Assembly: GCA_004564215.1 (NCBI GenBank)
Contig: CP024846.1
Location: 3,175,501 to 3,239,500 of the forward strand
DNA: 64,000 nt
Source of the DNA: Beijerinckiaceae bacterium
Lineage (GTDB): Bacteria > Pseudomonadota > Alphaproteobacteria > Rhizobiales > Beijerinckiaceae
Direction of reading: 5' to 3'
In this document: positions 25,342 through 34,424 of the stretch, piece after piece
How positions within the stretch are numbered: the first letter of the stretch is position 1
How the letters are laid out: the number at the start of each line of letters is the position of its first letter
Position numbers and translations under genes: made by a program
The notes under the pieces: generated by a model
The model's input: only the letters and a program-made list of their open reading frames with translations
Database searches by the model: none
What the model was told of the DNA's origin: nothing

Positions 25342-25419
25342 TGGCAGGAGAGGAGGGACTCGAACCCCCAACCCCCGGTTTTGGAGACCGGTGCTCTAAC
25401 CAAATTGAGCTACACTCCT
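25342..25419 (-). tRNA. trnW: tRNA-Trp (CCA anticodon), CCA end encoded
   Basis: Read on the minus strand, the gene begins AGGAGTGTAGCTCAATTTGG and ends with the discriminator G and an encoded CCA. The anticodon stem CCGGT-CTCCAAA-ACCGG presents anticodon CCA for UGG. The T-arm contains the GGTTCGAGTC-type loop. The acceptor stem has one T-T mismatch (position 6). The closest well-known relative in pattern is bacterial tRNA-Trp. The usual downstream secE-nusG pair is not here. Confidence 0.95.
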
Positions 25420-25533
25420 AGGCAGGGTTGAATTTAGCGTGAACCGGCGCGCTGGCGCAAGAGGATGCGCCTCGAACCGAGGAATTAGGGCAAAATAGAT
25501 GGCAAGATCCGCTGTTTGGACCTCCGCTCGGCG

Positions 25534-26868
25534 TTACTGGGGATTTTCCAGGCTGAAGGTTTCGGAGGTTTCGTCATAAGCGAAGAGTTCGCCGTAGCGG
25601 CCCCAGTTGACGACGCTCTTCAAGGTCCGCTCCGCATAGTCCTGGGACATATAATCCTCCAGTTCCTCCAAGAAGCGGACCGCCCGGGCGCTGTGGGTTG
25701 GACGTTCGTCGAGCACCAGTTTGATTCGCGCGGCGAGCGGCAGATAGGCGAGAAGATGGTCGCCAAACAGTTTTTTGCGCACATCGATGTCGGCCTCGGC
25801 GAAGCGATGCCCGGCCGGGGTCAGTTTGATATCGCCTTCCTCGATTTCGGCGAAGCGTAGCAATTGCAGGGTTTCGCCGACCGGGAAAAGCTCGTCGACT
25901 TCCATCTGCAGGCTATCGGCCAGTGCGGGAAGATCGGCGCGGCCATGATAGGGCTCGGCGGCGATTTCCTCGATCATGCCGGCAAGCGTATTGGTCGAAA
26001 TCCGCGGCAGGGACATCCCGAACCCCAGACCGGCAAAGGTTCCATCTCGACCGGCCGGCACATGCGTCGACCGTTTGGTCATCAGAGCATAAATCTTATC
26101 CACCAATTGCCGGAACTCCGGGTCCAGTCGATTGCGCGGATGATGCAGCGAGACGCGAATTTCGGCGGCGATGCGGCCGGGATTGCTGGAAAGCACGATA
26201 ATGCGGTCGCACATCAAAACCGCTTCTTCGATATTATGGGTGACCATGAGGATGCTCTTGATCGGCATGCGTCCCTCGACCCAGAGGTCGAGAAGGTCGG
26301 TGCGCAAGGTCTCGGCGGTGAGTACGTCGAGTGCCGAAAAAGGCTCGTCCATCAACAAAATACTGGGATGGACGACAAGCGCTCTTGCAAAGCCGACACG
26401 CTGGCGCATGCCGCCGGAGAGTTCCTTGGGAAAAGCGGATTCGAAACCATCGAGGCCAATCAGATCGATCGCCTTGAGCGCGCGCCGGCGGGCTTCGTCC
26501 TTGGCGATCTGTTTCGCGCGCAATCCGAGTTCGACATTGGCAAGCACGGTTAGCCAGGGAAACAGCGCGAAGCTCTGAAACACCATGGCGACGCCCTCAA
26601 CCGGTCCGCGAACCGGCTGACCCTGGTAGATGACCTCGCCACCGGCGGGGCTGACCAAGCCAGAGACAATGCGCAAGAGTGAGGATTTGCCGCAACCGGA
26701 GCGGCCGAGCAGGCCAACGATTTCGCCGTCTTTCAGATCGAGCGAAACGTCGTCGAGAACGGCTGGGCCCTGATCGCCGGACCCGGTCTGGTAATGCTGG
26801 AAAATATTTTTGACTTCGAGCAAAGGCTGTTTTGCCGTGATCGTGGTTCGTGCAGTATTGTTTTGCAT
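25534..26868 (-). CDS. ABC transporter ATP-binding protein with C-terminal AAA-associated domain
   Basis: ATPase subunit of a nitrate/sulfonate/taurine-type (NitT/TauT) importer, 444 aa. Walker A is GRSGCGKSS (Lys61), the signature is LSGGMRQRVGFARAL, and Walker B is ILLMDEPFSALD followed by the H-loop MVTHNIEEAV. The ABC domain ends at about residue 260. The remaining 180 residues fit the AAA-associated domain found on some members of this subfamily. It lies 9 bp after the fused permease gene on the same strand, an obvious operon. No periplasmic binding protein gene is beside it. Confidence 0.88.
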   Translation of the reverse strand: MQNNTARTTITAKQPLLEVKNIFQHYQTGSGDQGPAVLDDVSLDLKDGEIVGLLGRSGCGKSSLLRIVSGLVSPAGGEVIYQGQPVRGPVEGVAMVFQSFALFPWLTVLANVELGLRAKQIAKDEARRRALKAIDLIGLDGFESAFPKELSGGMRQRVGFARALVVHPSILLMDEPFSALDVLTAETLRTDLLDLWVEGRMPIKSILMVTHNIEEAVLMCDRIIVLSSNPGRIAAEIRVSLHHPRNRLDPEFRQLVDKIYALMTKRSTHVPAGRDGTFAGLGFGMSLPRISTNTLAGMIEEIAAEPYHGRADLPALADSLQMEVDELFPVGETLQLLRFAEIEEGDIKLTPAGHRFAEADIDVRKKLFGDHLLAYLPLAARIKLVLDERPTHSARAVRFLEELEDYMSQDYAERTLKSVVNWGRYGELFAYDETSETFSLENPQ

Positions 26869-26877
26869 GCTCTGCCC

Positions 26878-28611
26878 TCAATCCAGTCGCAAACGCCGTT
26901 CCGCAAGCTGGAACAGCGGCCGCCACAGCAGGCGGTTGAACATAATGACGAAGATGGACATCACAGCGACGCCCAGCACGATCTTGGGATAATCGCCGGC
27001 CGCGGTCGCCTCGGCGATATAGGCGCCGATTCCATGCGCTGCTACCGTGTCATTGCCCCATTTCACATATTCGGCGACGATCGCGGCGTTCCAGGATCCG
27101 CCCGAGGCGGTCAGCGCTCCCGTCACGTAATAGGGAAAAATCGCCGGGATAATGACGCTCTTCCACCAGGACCAGCCGTGAATATGAAAATTCGCGACGG
27201 CCTCCTTGAGGTCGTTGGGAAACGCGGAGGCGCCAGCGATGACATTGAAGAGAATGTACCACTGGGTGCCGAAGACGATGAGGAAGCTCAGCCAGATATC
27301 CGGATTGAGAGAGAACCGAAGTATAAGGACGACGACGACGGGAAAGATCACGTTCGCAGGGAAGGCCGCTAGGAATTGCGCCAGCGGCTGCACCTTCTCG
27401 GCGACAGCGGGACGCAGGCCAATCCAGACTCCAATCGGGACCCAAACCAATGTCGCGAGAGCCATGAGGAGGATCACGCGGATCATCGTGAACAGCGTGT
27501 AGAGCACGCTTTGCCAAAAATCGCTCCAGCTGAGTTCCTGGCGCACATAATCGACAATCAGCCAAATAGCCCAAAGCGTCGCGAGACTGATGAAAATGAT
27601 CCACAAAAAATCGATCAGCCGACTGATGGCCGGCCTTGGTGACGAGGGCTCGGCCGCACGAATCGGAAGTTCGAGACGTAAAAGCGCGAAGCTCTGGAAC
27701 AACTGCGCTGGCGTCCGCATCAGCGCGCGCATCCAATGGGTTCGCGCAAATACTTGGGCGACGATCGATTTTTCCTGAACCTGCCCGGCTGACAGCTCGA
27801 CCCTGAACCGGGCGCCGAAAGCGACCAGCGGCCGGAACAGCAGTTGATCATAGGCGAGGATCACCGCCAGCATGGTCACGATCGCGGCGAACACTCCGTC
27901 GATCCGCTTTTCATTGATGGCGAGGGCGAGATAGGAGCCGATGCCTGGCAAGCTGATCGTGGTGTCGCCGACCGAAATCGCCTCCGAGGCGACCACGAAA
28001 AACCAGCCGCCCGACATCGACATCATCATGTTCCAAATCAGCCCGGGCATCGCGAACGGTGTTTCCAGCTGCCAAAACCGCTGCCACCCCGAAAGGCGAA
28101 ACCCACGCGCGACCTCGATCAAGTCGCGCGGCACGCTGCGGAGCGACTGGTAGAAGGAAAAGGCCATATTCCAGGCTTGAGAGGTAAAGATCACGAAGAC
28201 CGCTGCGCATTCGGCGCCCAAAGTGGAGCCCGGAAAAAGCCCGAGGAAAAAAGTCACCGTGAAAGACAGAAACCCCAAGATCGGCACCGATTGCAGGACA
28301 TCGAGCAGGGGAATGAGAACGAGGGCGGCGCGCTGGCTCTTGGCGGCCAAGGTCGCATAGAGAAAAGTGAAAACCAGCGAGGCGGCAATCGCCGCGAACA
28401 TGCGCAAGGTGGTGCGGAGCGCATAATAGGGCAACTCCTTGTAGTCGAGGGTGACCGTAGACTCCGGGACTGTCAGGGGCAGATTCAAGCCGTGGGTCGC
28501 GTGCGAGATCGCCACGAACACGGCAAAGATCAAGGCGGCGGCAAAAAGATCATATTGGTTGGGAAGCGCCCTGCGGCTGACCGAGGTGAAAGTGACGAAA
28601 CGGGAGAGCAT
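26878..28611 (-). CDS. ABC transporter permease, fused double BPD_transp_1 protein
   Basis: A 577-aa inner-membrane protein with two permease modules in one chain: the first around residues 70-270 (domain core GFRLSGWQRFWQLETPFAMPG), the second around 340-560 (core ANFHIHGWSWWKSVIIPAIFP). About 12 hydrophobic segments. Each half has the EAA-type loop that contacts the ATPase. This fused layout is seen in NitT/TauT-type systems paired with AAA-associated ATPases. Substrate unknown, because the binding protein is missing from the locus. Confidence 0.86.
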   Translation of the reverse strand: MLSRFVTFTSVSRRALPNQYDLFAAALIFAVFVAISHATHGLNLPLTVPESTVTLDYKELPYYALRTTLRMFAAIAASLVFTFLYATLAAKSQRAALVLIPLLDVLQSVPILGFLSFTVTFFLGLFPGSTLGAECAAVFVIFTSQAWNMAFSFYQSLRSVPRDLIEVARGFRLSGWQRFWQLETPFAMPGLIWNMMMSMSGGWFFVVASEAISVGDTTISLPGIGSYLALAINEKRIDGVFAAIVTMLAVILAYDQLLFRPLVAFGARFRVELSAGQVQEKSIVAQVFARTHWMRALMRTPAQLFQSFALLRLELPIRAAEPSSPRPAISRLIDFLWIIFISLATLWAIWLIVDYVRQELSWSDFWQSVLYTLFTMIRVILLMALATLVWVPIGVWIGLRPAVAEKVQPLAQFLAAFPANVIFPVVVVLILRFSLNPDIWLSFLIVFGTQWYILFNVIAGASAFPNDLKEAVANFHIHGWSWWKSVIIPAIFPYYVTGALTASGGSWNAAIVAEYVKWGNDTVAAHGIGAYIAEATAAGDYPKIVLGVAVMSIFVIMFNRLLWRPLFQLAERRLRLD

Positions 28612-28904
28612 GGCGGTCTTTCACGAAAGTCTGCGCGTGCAAATCGCGGCCAACTGTGTACGGGGATGGGGGAGCGCCAGGAATGGCAGGAAACCTATGC
28701 CCTTTTACGCTGACCGCGTGACATGAAAAATAGATGACAGAAAAAGTCCAGCCGTTTCAGGGGCCAACGCGCCTCCCGGATTTCTTGTAAGGGCGAACCT
28801 AAAAATTGAACGCTGAAAGTCTGGCAGCCGTTTTTTTGACTTTTTAACGACATATTACGGATTTCAATTTAATTTTAGCAGGTCGTTCTCTGGCTCTCAC
28901 GTCC
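28612..28904. other. Divergent intergenic region, no gene
   Basis: A gap of 293 bp between the permease (minus) and the GH25 lysozyme (plus). It is AT-rich from 28790 to 28880 and must contain promoters for both directions. No motif stands out with confidence. Confidence 0.5.
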
Positions 28905-29702
28905 ATGCATTGTTTTTCTCGTTCCCTTTCAGCCCTTGGCTCAATTTTTGGGCTCGGCAGCCTATTGGTCCTCGCCGGCTGCGCCGGCAGCGTGATGGAG
29001 GATGATCCGTTTCCGCGTCCGACGGATTACGAGGTGAGCGGGATCGATGTCTCGAAATACCAGGGCGACATCGATTGGGACAGCGTGCACAAGTCCGGCG
29101 TGCGCTTCGCCTGGATCAAGGCCACCGAGGGCGGCGACCGGCTCGACGAGAAATTCGGCCGGAATTGGACTTTGGCGAAAGATGCGGGCGTGACACGCGG
29201 CGCCTATCATTTTGCCTATTGGTGCAGGCCGATGGAGGAACAAGCGGCATGGTTTACCGCAAATGTTCCCAATGATCCGGATGCTCTGCCGCCGGTGCTC
29301 GACGTCGAATGGAACGGGCAGTCGAAGACCTGTCCGAAGCGGGTTCCGCGCGATTATGCCATCGCGCAGATGAAAATCATGCTGGCCGCCATGGAACGCG
29401 CCTATGGCAAGAGGCCCGTCATCTACACATCGATCGATTTCCACCGCGATGTGATGCAAGGGGAATTCACCGATTACCCGATCTGGGTGCGCAGCGTGAA
29501 ATGCCACCCGGCCATCCGCTATGGCCAGCGACGCTGGCATTTCTGGCAGCACACCGCCGAAGGTCATGTCGCCGGCATTCGCGGTTATGTCGATCGCAAC
29601 GCCTTCAACGGCACGATGAGCGAGTGGCAGTCGTGGCTCGCCGATATCAAATCGGCGGGCTCACGGGGAGCAAGTCTGCCGCGAAATCCGCAGGCCTCCT
29701 GA
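28905..29702 (+). CDS. GH25 family lysozyme, predicted lipoprotein
   Basis: A 265-aa muramidase that hydrolyses the MurNAc-GlcNAc bond. Lipobox LAGC with Cys26 predicts a lipid-anchored periplasmic protein. The GH25 domain (about 42-250) starts VSGIDVSKYQGDIDW (Asp48), and carries the catalytic pair in PPVLDVEWNG (Asp133, Glu135). Other family blocks are FAWIKATEGG, RGAYHFAYW and RPVIYTS. GH25 enzymes in Gram-negatives may act in self-wall remodelling, toxin delivery or prophage lysis; there are no phage genes here. It converges with the PmoD-like gene after 4 bp. Confidence 0.87.
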   Translation: MHCFSRSLSALGSIFGLGSLLVLAGCAGSVMEDDPFPRPTDYEVSGIDVSKYQGDIDWDSVHKSGVRFAWIKATEGGDRLDEKFGRNWTLAKDAGVTRGAYHFAYWCRPMEEQAAWFTANVPNDPDALPPVLDVEWNGQSKTCPKRVPRDYAIAQMKIMLAAMERAYGKRPVIYTSIDFHRDVMQGEFTDYPIWVRSVKCHPAIRYGQRRWHFWQHTAEGHVAGIRGYVDRNAFNGTMSEWQSWLADIKSAGSRGASLPRNPQAS

Positions 29703-29706
29703 CGGC

Positions 29707-30297
29707 TCACGCCGTCTTGACGGGGTGCTTCTTGCGATGCTGGTCCCAGACATAAAACCCGATCAGGCCAGCGACCAACAAAGCGCAGACGACCAAGGCG
29801 GCAAGCCATATTTTGAATGTCTCCCCCACGGACATGACCAGCTTTCCCGACATCGTCATGTCCTTGTCGTCCCTGACAGTGACAAGAACCGCATATTTTC
29901 CGGGCTTCTCGAAATTGACTGGGAAGGTGATGACTCCCTGAGGGTAATTTTTGGGCGGTAGATAGGCCAGCGTGATCGGGTCCAGATTTTGCCCCGGCGC
30001 CGGTTCGACCCCCGTGTCCTTCACGACACGGACTTCGGTCGTCATATCCCGCAGTTCCTTCGAGGTCGCGCTGATCGAAATCAAGGCGGCCCCGGTGGAC
30101 GGGATGTCTTGGCATGAATCGTCCCTGGCGCCTGATTGATAGACCGCCAATTGCATCTCGTGCATGCCGGCCATCAGCATGCAGCCCATGTTCATATTCA
30201 TGTCCATGAAGCTGGTATCCTGGGCCGCCGCCGGCCTTCCCGCCAAAATGACGATTCCGAAAACCAAGGCTGCCGCGAGCTGGCCTATCCGAGCCAT
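29707..30297 (-). CDS. Candidate PmoD/AmoD-like periplasmic copper-binding protein, C-terminal membrane anchor
   Basis: A 196-aa protein with a signal peptide (1-25, ending PAAAQ), a Met/Cys-rich start of the mature chain (MDMNMNMGCMLMAGMHEM: Cys39, Met40, Met42, Met45, His46, Met48) and a second cysteine in SCQDIP (Cys62). A beta-rich domain follows (NYPQGVITFPVNFEKPGKYAV), then a C-terminal transmembrane helix (about 163-187) and a basic tail. This architecture and the Cys/Met/His spacing resemble PmoD/AmoD, the copper protein of methane/ammonia oxidisers that forms a CuA-type site. No pmo/amo genes are in the window. Resemblance is from memory and needs an alignment. GGAGG lies 10 nt before the ATG. 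Confidence 0.5.
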   Translation of the reverse strand: MARIGQLAAALVFGIVILAGRPAAAQDTSFMDMNMNMGCMLMAGMHEMQLAVYQSGARDDSCQDIPSTGAALISISATSKELRDMTTEVRVVKDTGVEPAPGQNLDPITLAYLPPKNYPQGVITFPVNFEKPGKYAVLVTVRDDKDMTMSGKLVMSVGETFKIWLAALVVCALLVAGLIGFYVWDQHRKKHPVKTA

Positions 30298-30412
30298 GGG
30301 TTCATTTCCTCCGCCTGATAATTGTTCACCTTATGGTGCCGCCTTGTACTGAATGGCGAGCGTTTTGCCAATTGCGCAAATTGCGCGCACCGCTGAACCC
30401 TCGCGAAGAGGC

Positions 30413-30433
30413 CAATCCAAAATCATCGTGATC
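30413..30433. repeat. Fragment of repeat family A
   Basis: A 21-bp stretch identical to the right arm of the family-A palindrome (from CAATCC to GTGATC) sits in the 236-bp gap between the PmoD-like gene and lhgO. The rest of the element is missing, so it is probably a decayed copy. Confidence 0.6.
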
Positions 30434-30533
30434 TCGCGCAATTATACGAAGCCAGAGGCCGCAAAGGAAAGCTGGCAAGGATCGATAGGCTATTGAAATA
30501 TCAGCCATTACATCTCGATCAATGAGATCATCT

Positions 30534-31733
30534 TCACTCTGCGAAGCGCTGCAGAATTTTCTCGGTGATCTTCCGTGCGATTGGGATGGCCGATGTCGCC
30601 GCGGGGGAGGGTGCATTGCACACATGCAGCATTCTGGGCGAGTCCGCGAAGAGAAAATCATGGACCAAAGTTCCGTCGCGCAAGACCGCCTGGGCGCGTA
30701 TCCCGGCAACCGCCGGCTCCAGATCCTGAAGCGAGAGGCTCGGACAATATTTGCGGCACTGCGCGAGGTAATTCCGCTTCCAGATGGAATTCGTCGTCTC
30801 CGCCAAGCCGGCGGAAAGATGCGCTCCGATCGCCCGCCAAAAGCCGGGAAATGTCAGGCAATCCGCGATGTCGCGACCATCAAGAGAGAACTTGCCATAA
30901 CCTTCCCGAGCAAGCCCCAATACCGCATTCGGACCCACGAGAATCCGCCCGTCAATCGTTTTCGTCAGATGAATACCGACAAAGGGCAGAGAGGGGTCCG
31001 GGATGGGATAGATCAAATGTTGGATCAAACCGGCCCGTGACTTTGGCAGACGGAAGAACTCGCCGCGAAACGGCACAATTCGGTGATCGATCCGCAATCC
31101 GGCCAATTTGGCGAGCCGGTCTGACTGCAGCCCGGCGCAAACGATCAGCGCCTTCGCGCTCCAACTTTGGTTTGCGGTCGCAATCTCGACAGCGTCGGCG
31201 TGTTCGTGGATATCGACAATTTCGGCGCCGAGGTGCAGATCCCCTCCGTTGGAGGCAACGCTTTCCGCGAATGCGGCGGCAACCATTTTATAGTCGACAA
31301 TGCCGGTGGAAGGCACGAGGAGCGCCCCGACACCGGTAATGCTAGGCTCGAGTCGGGAGAGTTCGGTGGCGTCGATCCGGCTGGCTTCAATGCCATTTTG
31401 TTGGGCGCGCTCGAATAAAGCCTCCATGCGAAGGCGTTCGCTTTCAGTCGTGGCAACCAGCAGCTTGCCGCAGATTTCGAATTTTATTCCGCGTTCGGCG
31501 CAAAATGCTTTGGTTGCCTCGGAGCCTTCGCGGCAAAGTCGGGCTTTCAAACTGCCCGGGGCATAATAAATCCCGGCATGGATGACGCCGCTGTTATGCC
31601 CGGTTTGGTGCCACGCAACGTCGGTTTCCTTTTCCAAAATGAGGATCGATGCGCGCGGGCGGGCGCGCAAAATCTCGCGGGCGGTCGCCAAGCCGACGAT
31701 TCCGGCGCCGATGATGGCAAAATCATATCTCAT
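30534..31733 (-). CDS. lhgO: L-2-hydroxyglutarate oxidase
   Basis: A 399-aa FAD-dependent oxidoreductase of the DAO fold that oxidises L-2-hydroxyglutarate to 2-oxoglutarate. The FAD motif GAGIVG is at 8-13 (DFAIIGAGIVGLATAREI). The family blocks TGHNSGVIHAGIYY, GALLVPSTGIVDY, VGIHLTKTIDGRILVGPNAVL and GIRAQAVLRDG are all present. It lies 23 bp downstream of the acyltransferase gene on the same strand. Confidence 0.9.
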   Translation of the reverse strand: MRYDFAIIGAGIVGLATAREILRARPRASILILEKETDVAWHQTGHNSGVIHAGIYYAPGSLKARLCREGSEATKAFCAERGIKFEICGKLLVATTESERLRMEALFERAQQNGIEASRIDATELSRLEPSITGVGALLVPSTGIVDYKMVAAAFAESVASNGGDLHLGAEIVDIHEHADAVEIATANQSWSAKALIVCAGLQSDRLAKLAGLRIDHRIVPFRGEFFRLPKSRAGLIQHLIYPIPDPSLPFVGIHLTKTIDGRILVGPNAVLGLAREGYGKFSLDGRDIADCLTFPGFWRAIGAHLSAGLAETTNSIWKRNYLAQCRKYCPSLSLQDLEPAVAGIRAQAVLRDGTLVHDFLFADSPRMLHVCNAPSPAATSAIPIARKITEKILQRFAE

Positions 31734-31756
31734 GCGGCTTCCGGCCAGGTCCTTGG

Positions 31757-32923
31757 CTACTTAAGGCGGCTGGTTGGCTCGGCGAGCCATGCAGGAAAGA
31801 ACCTGCCTTGCGCAAGGTTCACGGCTCTCTGGATCGGCCATTTGCTCCACGATCGGAGAATGGGTTCGACCAGCAGAATAAGGGTGGCGGCCAACAGAAC
31901 GACACCGATGGCGGCGGCAAGCGCCAGGATGGGAGAGTGCGTGGTCTGGAAAACATGTTGCAAGACCACCAGCCCCAACGGTGAATGAATCAAATAGAGC
32001 GGATAGGTCAAAAGCCCCATTTGCCGAACCACCGGCATTGCCGACCCGAAGGCGCGCGAGATTGGTTCATTGAAAAGCACAGAGCCGACCATCGCCAAAA
32101 CCGCGGCGAGCCAAATGATCAACGGAAGCCATTCCGCAAAGCCGCCCGCGGCACCGCCATGGAAAAAAGCCAGCCCCGAAATAAGTTTCGCGCAGACTCC
32201 GAGACCGCAAATCGCAAGCACGGTGAACCGAAGCAAACTCGGGCCCACGAATAGGATCAAATAGAGAAAAGCACCAAACACGAATTCCGCTCCATTGAGC
32301 AGGAGCAAGAGTTTCGCCGGCCAGGAATTGATCAAGGTGTATAAGAAGGGATTGCCCGGCAAGAGCAAAAGCGAGGCGAAGGCGATTGCCGACACCCAGA
32401 TACCCAGAACCGCAAAAATCTTATCGAAATCGCCCATCTTGTTCTTGCAGAGGACTGCGAAGATGAGCGCGTAAAAACTTATTTCAACGCAAAGGGTCCA
32501 GAAGGATCCGTCGACCCACGGACCTTTCGGCGAAAGAACGAGGGATCGCAAATAGGTGGCGAAAATCTCGCGCCATTCCAGATGCGTTGCGAACATCAAA
32601 ACAATGGCTGAAAATGTCGAGGCGATCCAGACGGAGGGCATCAAACGGAAAAAGCGGCCTTTTGCGAACCGGCGCGGCGAATTGCCGTTGGCCGAACCGG
32701 CGATGACGAGACCTGAAATAACAAAGAAAATATCGACGCCAACGCCTCCGGCATCGGTAAAGGGAGAGAGAAACGGAAAAGAAGGCAAACCTCCGCCAAT
32801 TGCGTTGGCAAGCCATTCATTTCTGCCGATTGAGGAGGTGTAGTGGTCCAAAACGACAAGGATCGCCGCCGTCAACCTGATTAGATCCAGCCCGGCGATA
32901 TGCGGGCTTGTCGGTCCCTTCAT
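31757..32923 (-). CDS. Acyltransferase 3 (OafA/YrhL-type) membrane protein
   Basis: About 388 aa with roughly 10 transmembrane helices. N-terminus GLDLIRLTAAILVVLDHY carries the family (F/D)-R-hydrophobic-H motif; VGVDIFFVISGLVI and GRFFRLMPSVW follow. Such enzymes O-acylate sugars of surface polysaccharides or lipids at the inner membrane. Start chosen at ATG 32923 (MKGPTSPH). The frame runs open to 33190, but that extension is translated repeat B sequence. It may be cotranscribed with lhgO. Confidence 0.83.
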   Translation of the reverse strand: MKGPTSPHIAGLDLIRLTAAILVVLDHYTSSIGRNEWLANAIGGGLPSFPFLSPFTDAGGVGVDIFFVISGLVIAGSANGNSPRRFAKGRFFRLMPSVWIASTFSAIVLMFATHLEWREIFATYLRSLVLSPKGPWVDGSFWTLCVEISFYALIFAVLCKNKMGDFDKIFAVLGIWVSAIAFASLLLLPGNPFLYTLINSWPAKLLLLLNGAEFVFGAFLYLILFVGPSLLRFTVLAICGLGVCAKLISGLAFFHGGAAGGFAEWLPLIIWLAAVLAMVGSVLFNEPISRAFGSAMPVVRQMGLLTYPLYLIHSPLGLVVLQHVFQTTHSPILALAAAIGVVLLAATLILLVEPILRSWSKWPIQRAVNLAQGRFFPAWLAEPTSRLK

Positions 32924-32953
32924 TAAAGTCCTCGCGAGAGTAATATCTTGGCT

Positions 32954-33068
32954 TAGAGCATGTTCCGAAAAAGTTGACCGACTTTTTCGATCAGAACATG
33001 CTCCAACTCGTTGAACTTGAGCGATTCCTTTTCGATCAGATGATTCCATCTGATCGGGAAGCGCTCTA
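32954..33068. repeat. Dispersed palindromic repeat, family B copy 1
   Basis: A 115-bp element running from TAGAGCATGTTCCG to GGGAAGCGCTCTA. Two hairpins are visible: GAGCATGTTC...GAACATGCTC on the left, and a GATCAGATGG...CCATCTGATC-type stem on the right. Copy 2 at 38751-38865 is its reverse complement with two mismatches. It is located between the acyltransferase gene and bioF. Its ends match those of family A part two (TAGAGC...GCTCTA). Confidence 0.9.
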
Positions 33069-33224
33069 GTATGTTGATTTGTACCGAAAGTCGACCTTAA
33101 GCAGTAACCGGTCGCCCCCTGGAAAGCATCATTTTCTAGGCGCTTACTTTGACGCAGGCATTGCCGCCCTCCTGAACGGGCTGTAGGCACGCGAGATCAC
33201 ATTCGCGTTAGGCAGTATATTCGA

Positions 33225-34424
33225 ATGCCGAGACAGTCTTTGGACGAATTCGCACTTAGCAAACTGGCGGAGCTTGAGCGTGCCCATTTGCGCCGTGCGC
33301 CGGTCGTCTGCTGGCGCGAGGACGGACTTTGGATCAAGCGCGGCGGGCGCCGCTTGTTGTCGTTTTCCTGCAATGATTATCTCAATCTTACCCATCATCC
33401 GGCCCTCAAAGCCGCGGCCATTTCTGCGATCCAAATGTATGGGGTGGGCGCCGGCGCCTCGCGCCTCGTCACCGGCAATCATCCGCTGTTTCTGGAGCTT
33501 GAAGCGCGGCTCGCCCGGCTCAAGGGAACCGAAGCGGCTTGCGTCTTCGGATCGGGCTATCTCGCCAACAGCGGCATCCTGCCAGTGCTGGCCGGGGCAG
33601 CGGATCTCATTCTCATCGATGAACTCGCCCATTCCTGCCTTTGGGCCGGAACCCAATTGTCGCCGGCGCAAAGGCAGGTCTTTCGTCACAATGACCTTGC
33701 CCATGCGCAGTCGTTACTGGCGGAAAACCGCTCCCGCTTCCGCCACGCGCTGCTTGTCACGGACGGGGTTTTTTCAATGGACGGCGACCTTGCGCCATTG
33801 GCTGAGCTCAGCACGCTTTGCGCCGCCTACGACACTTGGCTCATGAGCGACGACGCCCATGGATTGGGCGTCATCGGCGGAGGGCGCGGCTCGGCGTTCG
33901 CAGCAAGCGGGGCGACGGTACCATTGCAAATGGGAACATTGTCCAAGGCGATCGGTGCCTATGGGGGCTATTTATGTGCCTCGCAGCCGGTGGTGGATTT
34001 GATGAAAACCCGCGCCCGGACGCTGATCTATTCGACGGCCCTTCCGCCAGCCATGGTGGCCGCGGCGATCGCGGCCTTGACGATCGTCGAAAGCGAGCCG
34101 GAATTGACGCAGAAGCCGCTGGCCAAAGCGCTGGCCTTTACGCGCCGCGTGGGCCTTCGCGATGCGCAAAGTCCCATTGTCCCGTTGATCATCGGCGCGC
34201 CGGAGGCGACCCTGCGCGCCTCGCAAAAACTGGAGGAGGAAGGATTTCTGGTCACGCCGATCCGGCCACCGACAGTTCCCGTTGGGACGGCGCGGCTTCG
34301 GTTCGCGTTCACCGCCATGCATCCCGATGAAGAGATCGCCCGACTCGCCGACGCAGTTCGCGGTCTGGACTGTTTCCCGCCAGCGCCGCAGAGTGATTTG
34401 CCCGCATGTCCGCCGTCTTCATAA
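33225..34424 (+). CDS. bioF: 8-amino-7-oxononanoate synthase (biotin biosynthesis)
   Basis: A 399-aa PLP enzyme of the alpha-oxoamine synthase family. It condenses pimeloyl-thioester with L-alanine, the first committed step of the biotin ring pathway. Visible: SFSCNDYLNLTHHP, GAGASRLVTGNHPLF, DGVFSMDGD, SDDAHGLG and the PLP lysine Lys241 in GTLSKAIGAYGG. It overlaps bioD by 19 bp, so the two are translationally linked. bioA and bioB are not in the window. Confidence 0.93.
   Translation: MPRQSLDEFALSKLAELERAHLRRAPVVCWREDGLWIKRGGRRLLSFSCNDYLNLTHHPALKAAAISAIQMYGVGAGASRLVTGNHPLFLELEARLARLKGTEAACVFGSGYLANSGILPVLAGAADLILIDELAHSCLWAGTQLSPAQRQVFRHNDLAHAQSLLAENRSRFRHALLVTDGVFSMDGDLAPLAELSTLCAAYDTWLMSDDAHGLGVIGGGRGSAFAASGATVPLQMGTLSKAIGAYGGYLCASQPVVDLMKTRARTLIYSTALPPAMVAAAIAALTIVESEPELTQKPLAKALAFTRRVGLRDAQSPIVPLIIGAPEATLRASQKLEEEGFLVTPIRPPTVPVGTARLRFAFTAMHPDEEIARLADAVRGLDCFPPAPQSDLPACPPSS

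Noticed and set aside
32924-33190. N-terminal extension of the acyltransferase
   Set aside because: The added residues come from translating repeat B and have no family match. The acyltransferase domain begins just after ATG 32923.
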